A stretch of DNA of 64,000 nucleotides, from assembly GCA_014529385.2 (NCBI GenBank), contig CM043963.1:68889412-68953411 (forward strand), given 5' to 3'. The notes beneath the pieces are model-generated. The model was given only the letters and a program-made list of their open reading frames with translations. It did not search any database and was not told the DNA's origin. Positions 35,705 to 46,072 of the stretch are shown one piece after another. The first letter of the stretch is position 1. Every line of letters starts with the position of its first letter. The position numbers and the translations under genes were made by a program. Source of the DNA: Adiantum capillus-veneris (Eukaryota; Streptophyta; Polypodiopsida; Polypodiales; Pteridaceae).

Positions 35705-36510
35705 AGTCCTAATCACTCTAACCCTAACCCTAACACCATGGTAAAGCTAAGGCTATAGACCAATGCTAACCATTGGTGATTAAGGATACGTTTTCGCTAC
35801 CACCACTCCCAACAAGTGATATCAGAGCCTACGGTTCACCTCTAGGTCTCATCGTTTTTAAATTCTCATTTGCCCTAATCACAATCGTTGTTTATTAAGC
35901 TTGGGCATGCTCTTGACAATACCAAAGCTTAATTTATGGCATTTTGATTAGTGGCGCTTAATAATCTTGTGTGTGCGTTCAAATTTTTGTGTTTATTGTA
36001 CTCATTTTCAGCCTACATTATCGCATCAATATAACTCTCATTGTAAGCATCACTGCCTTGTGCAATTAGTGTGCCTTCAATGTGCTTCCCGACGCCATTC
36101 CATTGAACCCTCAATTGCTTAAATCGCACATTTTTTGGCCCTCCTACCAAGCTGTCAAAATCTATGTGTTTTCAGCTTCAAAACAAGCTCTTAGTCTCTG
36201 CATTGGACATAGATTAAGTGCACTTAATCATCAACTTATATTTGGGTGTGTGTGTGAGGTGTGTCTTCCTATCCTTTTGTGTGGGAATGCTTCTTTCTCA
36301 ATAGCCACTTAAAGGCCATTCGGCTTAACTAACCATGGAAATCGGGCGCTTCAATTCGATTAACATTCGGACTTTAAAATTTTCACCAAATTCTTCATCA
36401 ACTTTAATTGAGTAGAATGGGGTTCCGTAATCATCTTTCCCCCATCTCAGCAGGCTGACTTTATACGTTGGACAAATTCTCACAATAATTCTCACATTGT
36501 GACTTACCTC
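35705..36510. other. Possible second LTR end with PBS; otherwise unassigned
   Basis: CCCAACA at 35808-35814 followed by AGTGATATCAGAGCC (PBS-like at 35817-35829, one mismatch to the initiator-tRNA site) looks like the end of another 5' LTR, into which the short element may have inserted. I could not find its start or its internal genes. The rest shows no coding signal. Confidence 0.35.
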
Positions 36511-36650
36511 AACATCATGAGCTTCTGTGATCAGGGAGGCACCGCATACCTAGCTAGGTACGATTGGGGGCAGGGGACCACCGGCCGCCCCACGGCATCG
36601 TACCTAGCTAGGTATGCGGTGCCTCCCTCCCATAAGCTCATGCTGTTATG
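36511..36650. repeat. Strong inverted repeat, 31-bp perfect core
   Basis: GGGAGGCACCGCATACCTAG and the next 11 bases (36534-36564) are matched exactly in reverse complement at 36597-36627, with a 32-base spacer. Pairing extends outward imperfectly (CATGAGCTT on the left, AAGCTCATG on the right) to about 55 bp per arm. Transcribed, it would form a long hairpin. It sits about 250 bp inside the proposed first intron of the USP-domain gene. Confidence 0.9.
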
Positions 36651-36894
36651 CATTGTATGAAAAACATTGAAAAAGACTCCGTTTTCCTGCATGAGAAAAT
36701 CCCTAAATCCCCTTGTGATATCTAGAGTGCTTTGTATTTGCGTGGTATTAGCCTTTGCCCTTGTAGTGAGCCTTCCCCAAAATGCACAGCAGCGCACTCA
36801 AATCAATCGGCTCAGGGGTGCATGCATCAGCATTTACATTACTAATATGACTATGTAGAAAATAGTACTGTATATAGAAGGAGCTAGGGCTTAC

Positions 36895-37162
36895 TTGGGC
36901 CGGCGATCCAGCGCAGTGGGGGCTTCACGTGCAGGAGGTAGACATGCCCATTTGGAGGGATGACCTGATTATCAAGCGCCCATTTCAGTGCTCGGAGTCC
37001 TCTCTTCTGCTCGCTTCCCACACACACCCCAACCCTAGTGGGGAGTACGGGCGCTTCTGACACGATCATTGGGTATTCAATAATTTCTACCTGCTGCAGC
37101 TGCTGCATGTTGACGTCCGCCATCATCATATTGCAGCCTTTACGGTTACTGTTAGTGTGCAC
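36895..37162 (-). CDS. USP-domain protein, exon 1
   Basis: The exon begins with a Met-rich leader (MHTNSNRKGCNMMMADVNM) and then encodes RVGVCVGSEQKRGLRALKWA followed by LDNQVIPPNGHVYLLHVKPP. This is the first strand, helix and second strand of a plant universal stress protein domain, of the kind found alone or at the N-terminus of receptor-like cytoplasmic kinases. The acidic residue usual after the first strand (V.VD.S) is replaced (VCVGSE). A donor GTAAGC follows at 36894-36889, leaving phase 1. The next exon in this orientation is 25.5 kb away. Which of the N-terminal Mets is used is open. Confidence 0.65.
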
Positions 37163-38990
37163 AATATATATGTGTTTGCTTCAGCTGATCCAGTGCGTTG
37201 ACACTGTGTGTGTGTGCTGTGTGTGCGCGCGCGCGAATAGAAGGTATAGATACTTTGATGTGATGAGCGAGAGAGAATTTTGGGAAGAATATACGCAGCG
37301 AGCTGCATCCAAGCAGCTGCCCATCCGCTTCAAAGAGTCTGCTCTCTCTCTAAATCTCTCTCTTTTGACTTCCTTCTATCTGGAATGTTCCACTCTGGCA
37401 TGCGCGTTGATATCGCGGCATCCAAGTCAACGCGTGCCCCTAAAGCAAGAGCCGAGTCCCGCTATTGGCGTAAACCCGGGTCCGCCTACATATTTGTATA
37501 AAATAATCCTTGACAATAAAGTAAGAGCCTAGTCCCCCTATGGGCTCGGAGAGCATAGTCCCCCTATACTACGTTTAATGCATTTGTATCTTAAGGGTTA
37601 AAATGACAACATTGTGGTCACACTAATGAGGAGGAGATAGTACTTGTGACTAATAAGGAGGAGATACGAATTCTATATTAGTCTAAGAGAAGGTATACTT
37701 AATGGCTGTTAAAAAAAAATAAAAGGCTTTCTTGATATACTCAATGGCTCTTAAAAAGAATAAAAGGCTTTCTTGATGGCCCTAATGGCTTGAAAACATT
37801 AGAGGAAACAAAATTAAAAAGAAAAAAACAAATGTATAAGGTGCATTCTACCATCTCTATATTTATATTTATATGCACACAAAAAGTATTTTTACTTTCT
37901 ACCTCCATGCATGGTCTTTTCATGATTTTTTAAACTCACCCTTTACTTATGTACTCGATATGTTTTGAAAGGATTTTTTATTTTTCGAGATCGGGGAGAC
38001 CTAATTAAAATTAAAAGGTATTCCTAATGACTGCAAAAAGGTTAAAAGGTATTCCTAATTCAAAGATTTCATCAATAATAACAAAAAAGATGCGTTAGTC
38101 TATAGCATGAACAACAACAGGCAATGATGAAGCACGTACATTTGCAACAATATCAGCTAGACGTGAGAAGGACGGATACAACATAGAGAGAGAGAGAGAG
38201 AGAGAGCGAGAGAGCGAGCGAGAGAGAGGACACTTTAAAGAGAAAAAAACGTTAGAAAAAATAAAAGAGAAGAGAAACACAAATACAATGTGAAGTTTAT
38301 CACCTCTTTATATAAACACAAAAGGTCTTTTGATTTTTCACCTTTATATGTCTTTTGACATTTCACATCATCTGTCTTTTGATTTCCTAAGCTCACCCTT
38401 CACTAACACACTTAATATGTTGACTCCAGAAAAGGGCTTTCTTCATTTATTAGTAAAGCTAAAGCCAAAGTCTAATCTCACCTAGGAACAGTAGTCTTTT
38501 CTAGTCTTTGAATTCTTATAGGTTCACTAAGAGCCTGGTCTCATTATGGTTAAGAATATTAGTGGTATTTAAACTAATGCAAAGTCCCACATGTATTTGA
38601 AGACGGATATTAGAAGTATTTGAGTTTCCTTCTCCTCAAAAACAAGGAAGATCTTTTTGACTTGAAAGTTCTAAACTTGTAAAGAACATTTTCCTGCAAA
38701 GAGGGCCATCCATTGATTTTAAACGTATTTGCTTAATACGCACCATTTCTTTTGAATTAGAAGCACTACTAGAGTTATGTCTAAAAGCAAGGGTAGCTTG
38801 CCATGCTACTTTAATTGGAGTGTTTCTTCATCCCACTATTCATATTAATGCATAGGGGGCTCGGCCCTAAGGGATTGCGGCAAATTGTCGAGGAAAATGG
38901 ATTTGAGAGGTGAGCCAGGAAGGCATGGGGCCTCTGGTTGTGAGAGGTGAAAGAGAGACAAAATAGAAGACATCGATAAACGAAGAACAA
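37163..38990. other. No gene recognised; upstream of the USP-domain gene
   Basis: Should include the promoter of the minus-strand USP-domain gene. TG/GC dinucleotide runs lie at 37203-37237 and a GA tract at 38190-38230. I see no convincing core promoter or coding frame. Poly-A and poly-T rich stretches (37700-38060) look like repeat debris. Confidence 0.35.
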
Positions 38991-39000
38991 TGGAACCCAA

Positions 39001-39570
39001 CACAAGTGCTATTTCATTAAAAATAGAATAAAGTATACAGGAGAGGTCTTAGCGACCTCTAACAATCATCATGATGATAATAAGACCTTGAGCAAAGCTT
39101 AATCAATAGATTCAGGTTTGACAATCAATCCAAACCGCCGCTTGGATCCCAATCGATCATGATCTTGGAGTTTTCTCGTTGCATGTCCAAGCCCTCATAA
39201 CCGCATGCACTCGAGCTCCTCAATGAACATAGAATGGCCCTGCTCCAAACCTCAAAAACTGTTCGTTTGCTGCCGAGCTCACCCTTACTTCTCCAAAGCC
39301 TCACTTCTTCTTTGTCCTTAACACTCCAACACCAGTGATCATGCAAATTGCCCTTACATCCTTTTTCTTCTTTGAACATAAAACCCTAAATTAAATTCCA
39401 TGCAACTCGATGCTCTTGTATCTCCCATTTAAGATAAAGGGAACTGGAACATGTTAATCTCCACCAAGCCATGCCCTATATAGACCCTTGGCCTTCTAAA
39501 TATAGGGACCCCCTTGACTGCATGTCCATCCTGGCCCTTGGCCGTGACTGGTCCTACTTTTGTACTGACA
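39001..39570 (-). repeat. 3' LTR of a Ty3/gypsy element
   Basis: On the minus strand an LTR begins TGTCAGTACA at 39570, directly after the pol stop and polypurine tract. It contains a TATA-like TATATAGGGC (near 39478). The far end near 39001 is estimated; no 5' LTR is present in the window. Confidence 0.55.
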
Positions 39571-39700
39571 TTACTCCCCCCTTGGAGAAGAGTTTTCGTC
39601 CGCGAAAACACAAGTGATGGTATCTTCATAAAAACACTAATGTCTTCTACCGTAACATCCCTCATGGATCCAACGGTTCATTTGAGCGGAACCCGGTTCA
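39571..39700 (-). pseudogene. C-terminal end of a Ty3/gypsy pol
   Basis: The minus frame ends FADENSSPRGE followed by TAA, with the purine run CCAAGGGGGGAGTAA serving as both the last codons and the polypurine tract. This arrangement is widespread at the 3' end of plant gypsy elements. Upstream of it no pol is recognisable, so only the tail survives. Confidence 0.6.
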
Positions 39701-40407
39701 GTAGGAGGTTCAATGAAACCAAGAGTAACATCTTGATTTTTTACATTGTTGTCCATTTATAACCATCTGATGGTACCAGTTCCTATCCAAACATAGTGTG
39801 TAGACTCCATTTAGAACGCTCATGAGCATGGTAAACGAGTTTATCACAACAAAGATGTACCAAAAAGAGTACCTCTCATCACTTTCCATGAAAGTAACTT
39901 GCTCACATAACTCATCAGCCAAGTTTAACGTCTGTGTGTGTGTGTGTGTGTGTGTGTGTAGGTCCCTGCAAGACAAATCTGACAGAGCATTGACTGTAGC
40001 CAGGTGTTGTAGAGACAGAGGGGGGAGGGGGCAGAGGTTGAGGAAGAAGCAGTAGAGCAAAGCGATGCAGCGAGGGAGGAGGGGTCGAGCACAACAAGGA
40101 TTGGGCGCAATGGGAGGAGCTAAACTGACGATAGGTGGAAAAGGAAACAATAATCAATGCAAATTTTTTTATTTATTTATATTGGGGGAGGGGTGTGGTA
40201 TATTTGAAAGGTGTGTTTTGAAAAAATTCATTTCTTTAATATTGTGTCAGTGAGGAGGAGTCGAGCATGGCGAGGACTGGGGGCGCAGTGGGAGGATTGG
40301 ACCTGACGATAGGTCGGATAGCAGCGATAGTTGAAGCATTTTTTCTTTCTTTTTTGGGGTGGGGAGGGGAGGTAAGGTATATTTGGAAGAGATCGTAACA
40401 TGTTGGG

Positions 40408-40491
40408 GCAATGAGCGAGAGTGTGGACGAACTGCTTGAGCATGCAAGGGCAATGAGCGAGAGAGTGGACGAACTGCTTGAGCATACAAGG
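40408..40491. repeat. 42-bp tandem duplication
   Basis: The unit GCAATGAGCGAGAG... is present twice (40408-40449, 40450-40491) with a few differences. A longer diverged duplication (about 40065-40140 and 40250-40315, 'GACGATAGGT' ends) lies just upstream. These fall outside the TIR element. A (TG)n run is at 39932-39960. Confidence 0.85.
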
Positions 40492-40649
40492 GGTGGAGAT
40501 TGTGATGAAGGTGGGGGTTAGTTGATGACGGGATCTACAAGGGCCCGAGTTATTGCGGGAGCTTTGCCCTATAGAGACCCCGAGCTTGACTGAAGATGAT
40601 AAGGTGAGCTGTGGCCTTTTTTTTTCCCTCGGAGGTCTCAGGAGCATCT

Positions 40650-40682
40650 CATTAGGGAATTTCGGAGGTCATTTGGAGGGCC
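40650..40682 (+). repeat. Left terminal inverted repeat
   Basis: CATTAGGGAATTTCGGAGGT followed by CATTTGGAGGGCC. It pairs with 57257-57289 in reverse complement, with mismatches at positions 8 and 15. Similarity fades outward (CAGGAG against CAGGGTG). Confidence 0.8.
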
Positions 40683-40849
40683 TTCTAAGAAAATGTATTT
40701 TTTGCACTCTCTCTCTAGAAAAAATGGCAAATAATAGAGCTGGGTCTTTCATAGTAAAAGTTCAAAAAGTGTACTTTAAGTAGATTCCTTACTCTTCTGA
40801 ACATTCGTTCGTAGTGATTGAGGGATAATCCTCTTTTCAGTTGCATTGA

Positions 40850-43711
40850 ATGAACCTCGTCAATATGGAGGGAATGAGGCTAACATGGAGGGACAAAGGC
40901 GCAGCCGCTATTCACTTTCCATTAAACCTGCACATTTGGCTAATGGCGCACTCCTCAAATGGCACAAATGTTACCCAGAAACGAGCCAAATATCACCTTC
41001 ACATTGATTTGGACAATGAGTACCAACCATTGATTAAGCGCAGTAAAACAAACACACATATACCTCCTGCTTCCATAGACACGCTCAGAGCTCAGGGAGC
41101 TAAACACATAGATATCTGGACGAGAGGCTCTCTCTACCCTAAGAATCCAATGATTAATGCGTCTCCACCGTTTGTCAATCCTACAAGCTTATTGACCTTT
41201 GCTGGTGATGGAGAAAAGGGCCTTCTGGGCTTCTGGGTTATTGTAAATCTCTTACAAGAGAAGCTGAAACTTACAAGGGCATTCTTCAAGCTCAACAATG
41301 TGAGATATATTGTTCGCCTTTCACATTTACATTCTACAGATCAAGTTACCATTTTGCAACATAAAACAGAGGTACAAGAACTGAAAGGAAAGGTGCGAGG
41401 TTGTCAAATGAAGGACACCATCTTGGGTGGTCGTATCCGAAAGAAGAAATTGCGCAATCTTGAAACATTGTAGGTTGCATCAGGAGGTCTCAAGAAAAGA
41501 ATCCGAGCATTAAGGTGATGCTTCTTGGTTGGCTACATTGTTTTAGTTAAGTAATCTTTTTGTTTTTTCTTGTTATGCATTGTTTTCATGTGCCTAAATA
41601 GTGTTAGTGAAGCAAATTTTCTGTTATTTACTTATGCATTGTCTTCATGTAGAGATTCAATCTATCCTGACAAGGAAAACATTGACCCCAAAGCCAATAT
41701 AGGAAAGAGATTGAAGCCACTTATAAGTAGAAGCCTGGCAGCAGATATAGTACATGACAAGAAGTTTAAGGTCCTACAACGAAATGTAGTGGACCGCTTT
41801 ATTTCAGAGAACTCAGTGCCTGCAAAAGAGATACAAGGCACACTTGATTCACTTGGTGTAAGCAAAAGAGGATATTCGGCTATCCAAAAGTCTGTCTCAT
41901 CCATCTTTGTTAAGAAGGGTATAAAATCCAAACTTCTACCATCAGCCTCAAGTGTTTGGAAAGAGAGGCTTCAGCTTAACGAGGCACAAGGAGACTATCT
42001 TGGACAGCCCTTTCATATTAACGCAACTTACAGTGGCCATGGAGCAAACATGGCATATGATGAGTTCAATAATATTTTTATGGACCTGCGGATATTACAG
42101 AAGAGAATGGTGGAGTTTTACAACATCACATTTGAAGAGTCACGAGGGGTATTACATTTTGTGTTAAAACTGGATGAGTGTGAGCTTGTTAAGGAGAAAA
42201 AGCTAGAGCGTGTTACTATTACTTTAATGAATAGAGCCCTCTCAAAGTGTCCTAGTGATGATCCTTTATATTTTAGTGTTCAATCAGAATCTAACATATG
42301 GTGGCTTGGTGCGTTTGAGGTAAGCGAGATTCTCAGGTAAGCTCAAATGTTCACATCTACTTAAGTCTCATTTATTTTGTGTTGCAGGTAAAGAAAGAAG
42401 ATCATGAGATTCTATATTGGGTGTTCCATCAAACTAATATTTCGGAGGTGATTGATCGACAGACTAACCAGGGAGAGGTACTACGTCTAGATGGAAGGGG
42501 AGACTTTCAAGTTCAGTGGCATCTTGCAGGTGACCTCAAAACATTAAAGTGCATGTATAATTGTGGAATGGGTGCAATGGAAAAGTCGTCGTGTTTGTTC
42601 TGCATGGAGCCTGCAAAGGTCATGGACCCAAAGTGGTGGAGAAAAGCTTCAACACGTCACATTGAGGATCCTGCTTTTCGACCGGTTTTGAAAATACCAC
42701 TTGTGAATGTCCACATTTGTACAATGCATGCCCTTTGTAGAATTGTGGAGAAATTGGTCTACTTATATATCGGGTTTGCTTGGAAGATTAAGAACTCGGC
42801 AGAACGACAAGTAGCCCTGCAGTGTTTAGAAATGGTACTGTCGGATATGGGGCTTCATGGTGGCAATGTGAAAATCCAGTGGGATGAAAAGAGATCAATT
42901 GCTGAGAAGGATGTCCCATGCAAACCATCCATCGGTGGGGTGAAGGCACGAGGTTTTTATCTAAACCCCAAGGTACAAGAGATCCGAAGCTAACAAAACA
43001 TGGAAAAATATATAACACATCTTATGTTAGCAAGGTAGAGTATCAGAGCTGGAAAAAGCTACATATTGTAGTCAAAGACCAAGAGCCAACTACTCGTAAT
43101 GCGAAGGCTGAGGTTTGGCGATCAATAGACATCCTATTTTTGATGTGCGACAAAGATGACTGGTCACAAGGTGATATGAACAAGTTCAAGGAGAATCTCA
43201 ACCTTCTGAAAAAATCATTCAAGACAGCATGGACAGACACCTGGATTACTCACTACATGGTATTATCGTGTATTTCATTCTCTCTTATGTGCAAATATGT
43301 GAGTGTAAAACATTCTAACTAATCTTTTTTCATATCCAGCACATCATCTTCAATCATTTACCATATTTTATACAAAAGTATGGGAACCCGGCAATATGGA
43401 ATACCCAAGGGATGGAAAAGTCTCATTACATGCCGAGAAATGCTTATTTCAGGCACACATGACATGGTGGCTCTCGGATCAAGGTTAACAGTTTGAGAGA
43501 ACTATTTGAATGGTTCTATCGTAGAATCATTCATCGAATGCAGGCAAGAGAAGTCTTGGCAAATTCAGCAACAGCACAAGGCATCAGACATTTACAACAA
43601 CAAAAAGTTAAAAGATCAATGGCATACAACAACTCCGGAGCTCGTGAAAGTCAACGAAGGTGGAGAGAGACAATGGTGTATGTGAATCACAAGTGGAGAA
43701 AGATACTTTGA
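40850..43711 (+). CDS. Transposase-like protein, five exons, one internal TGA
   Basis: Exons about 40850-41469, 41653-42319, 42388-42972, 43035-43259 and 43340-43711 have GT-AG borders and join in phase (2,0,0,0), giving about 820 residues. Motifs: LRLDGRGDFQVQWHLAGD then LKTLKCM and SCLFCMEP (an Asp followed by a C-x2-C), NVHICTMHALCRIVEKLVYL, and at the C-end IIFNHLPYFIQKYG with NTQGMEKSHYMPRNAYF. From memory this resembles a poorly described protein family common in cnidarian and arthropod genomes, with an acidic-residue layout suggesting a DDE/RNase H fold: Asp of AGD, Glu of GMEK. That assignment is inference. TGA at 43460-43462 interrupts exon 5 in frame. It is the first gene inside the left TIR, as expected for a transposase. 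Confidence 0.6.
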
Positions 43712-43774
43712 GTGGATGACATTGTACAAAATTTATGTAATACATGATCTTATACAATTGCTACTTGAAGTGTA

Positions 43775-44229
43775 TCAAGATTTTGAAGGTTCAATTTTGT
43801 TTTTTGGCACGTCACCCTTGTAACGAATCATGAGATGTTTGCCATACTCTAAAAGTTCATCTGGGTTTTGTCTACCAAGAGCTAGTGCCATTGCTGTGTA
43901 GGTGTAGTAATACGTTGCCCGACCACCTGTATAGCCCGGGCAGTAACCAAAACAATCTCTAGCAAACACTTTGTCCACAAGAATGACTTTATCTGCACTT
44001 TTGGGCAACACGGGTACACCCAAGAAGCGTGATAGTGTCTTGAATGTGTAAGTTGCTATTGAACCCTCTTGTGACATGGAATTGTGAAAAACTACTATCG
44101 GCGACTCTCAAAGCTTTGAAAGGTACTGCGCTAGGGCCGCATCCCTTCCACGATACTCTCGAGTCCGCCGCCGAAGGAAGTCATCCTTGTCAGCAATCCA
44201 AGACTGCACATATCATGTCAGAAGTGACA

Positions 44230-44300
<71 letters not shown>

Positions 44301-45576
44301 AGAGAGAGTTACCATGAAGCTCTCATCCTACAGAAAGAGGTTTTCCTGTCACAGGTCTACAGATGTAGTTGACCCCTGACCTAAATGGTTAAACCAATCC
44401 TCCACTTCTTTGTTACTTGTTGATGGTCTTAGGCTTTGTCTTATTGCTTGGAAGGTGGCTTCATCAGGTAGTGTCTCCTTGTATTTTTCAGCTTTCTCAA
44501 AGCATCTTCGGAGGCATTCCATTAGATTGCTGGATGTTTCCATTGCCTCATCATCACTACTATCCTCTGAAACAAATCCACTCCTCTCCTCTTGGACTCT
44601 GGAAATAATAGCCAGGGATAAATCCTCCCTTAAATAAAAGATGCTTTGCACATCATGTAAGAAGATATAGGTCCTGTCTCCAATCCTGAAGTCAAGCACA
44701 GAAGGCAACATCATCTGAGCATGCCTATCAGTGAAGTTACTGACATCCAATGGAAGTTTGATTTCTGTGGTTTTCACAGAGAGCATCTTACTTCTTTGTA
44801 CTTCAATTGCCTCAACCTCAAGGTCGACTGTATCTTCAACCTGCTCGACTTCTTGTATATGAGTTGTCTCCTCGCATTCTTCATCTGGTGCTGCATCCTG
44901 CTCCTCTAACACCTCATCAGGATTCTCCATGAGGAATCCAAACAGGCTGTTCAGGTAATTAAATCATAAAGCCAAAGGCTTCCTGAATGAGTTTGCATTC
45001 TTTTTGGTGCAAAGGGCAGGCTGAATGTCGGCAAGAAGGTGGTAATTCCCTATACTTCTTCAGTCCCTGTCCCTTTCCACCACAGTCATTTAAATGCACA
45101 AGAGTCATAGTGGACAGAACAACCCTCCCTACCTGCACCATCACTTCAAACTTATCTCTGTAGGACTGCAAGAAATTACTGTGCTGAGCTAACAGGTCTT
45201 CAATGTCAAACTTTGGATTAAACATAGAATGAACTAGATCAAACTTGTCCCCAGCACCACAAGATGCTGCAAAATCAAACAGCCTCTCTTCAGTTGCAGT
45301 TGGGTCTTCCAGAGAAGACACATCCTCTTTGGCTTTACATTTAGTTGCACAGGGACTACTTTCTGGCACATCTGCATCATCTGAGAAGTCTATATTCCTC
45401 TTTCTTGTATTTTTCTTGACAAGTACTATACAGGGTGAGGGATCCTCTTGGCCTGGTGACCTCTCTGATTGATCTTCACCAATTGACTCTTTTTCAGATA
45501 TGTCCTGACAAAAGTCAATAGTTATTTTGGTAGAAACATTAAGCAACTGAGCCTGCAAAGGTTGAAATCCTGGCAC
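43775..45576 (-). CDS. Unknown spliced gene of the large element
   Basis: Three minus-strand coding blocks: 45576-44959 (205 codons, starts MPGFQPLQAQLLNVSTKI, Ser/Glu/Asp-rich, later Cys/His-containing CRHSACPLHQKEC), 44930-44349 (193 codons, acidic start MENPDEVLEEQD, then VLDFRIGDRTYIFLHDVQSI) and 44077-43775 (100 codons, with ADKVILVDKVFARDCFGYC). I could not fix all splice joints; a GA microsatellite fills the last intron. The third block starts after an acceptor-like CAAG. I recognise no domain. The basic/acidic composition and Cys/His cluster would suit a nuclear DNA- or protein-binding accessory factor, but this is only a guess. It is convergent with the transposase gene (64 bp between stops). 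Confidence 0.45.
44232..44295. repeat. (GA)n microsatellite
   Basis: A long GA run within an intron of the minus-strand gene. Confidence 0.95.
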
Positions 45577-45650
45577 AAGCTCTGGGTCTGGTTTCAGCCT
45601 CTTCTGCCTACTGGACCTTATTCCTATTCATCAGGAAACATGACAAGTCT

Positions 45651-45923
<273 letters not shown>

Positions 45924-45929
45924 CTCTTT

Positions 45930-45992
45930 GTACTAAAGGTGCGGAAGGACGACAACATACTTTTTGCAACTCTCTACGCGCGCCTTAAGTAC
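45930..45992. repeat. GCGCGC hairpin, copy 1
   Basis: GTACTAAAGGTGCG at the left pairs with TACGCGCGCCTTAAGTAC at the right. It is the first of four related short palindromes (others at 50708, 52164, 52321) and abuts the 3' end of the LINE. Confidence 0.7.
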
Positions 45993-46072
45993 AATTGAGA
46001 GAGAGAGATAGATAGATAGTTCTATTATCGTCCTGGGAGGTCAAATATGACCTATGGGACCAAATGAACATG

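Noticed and set aside
35719..35736. CCCTAACCCTAAC as an interstitial telomere
   Set aside because: Only two to three units and not the usual plant heptamer; chance is adequate.
37038..37532. 164-codon plus-strand ORF
   Set aside because: Overlaps the USP-domain exon on the other strand and runs through TG/GC simple repeats.
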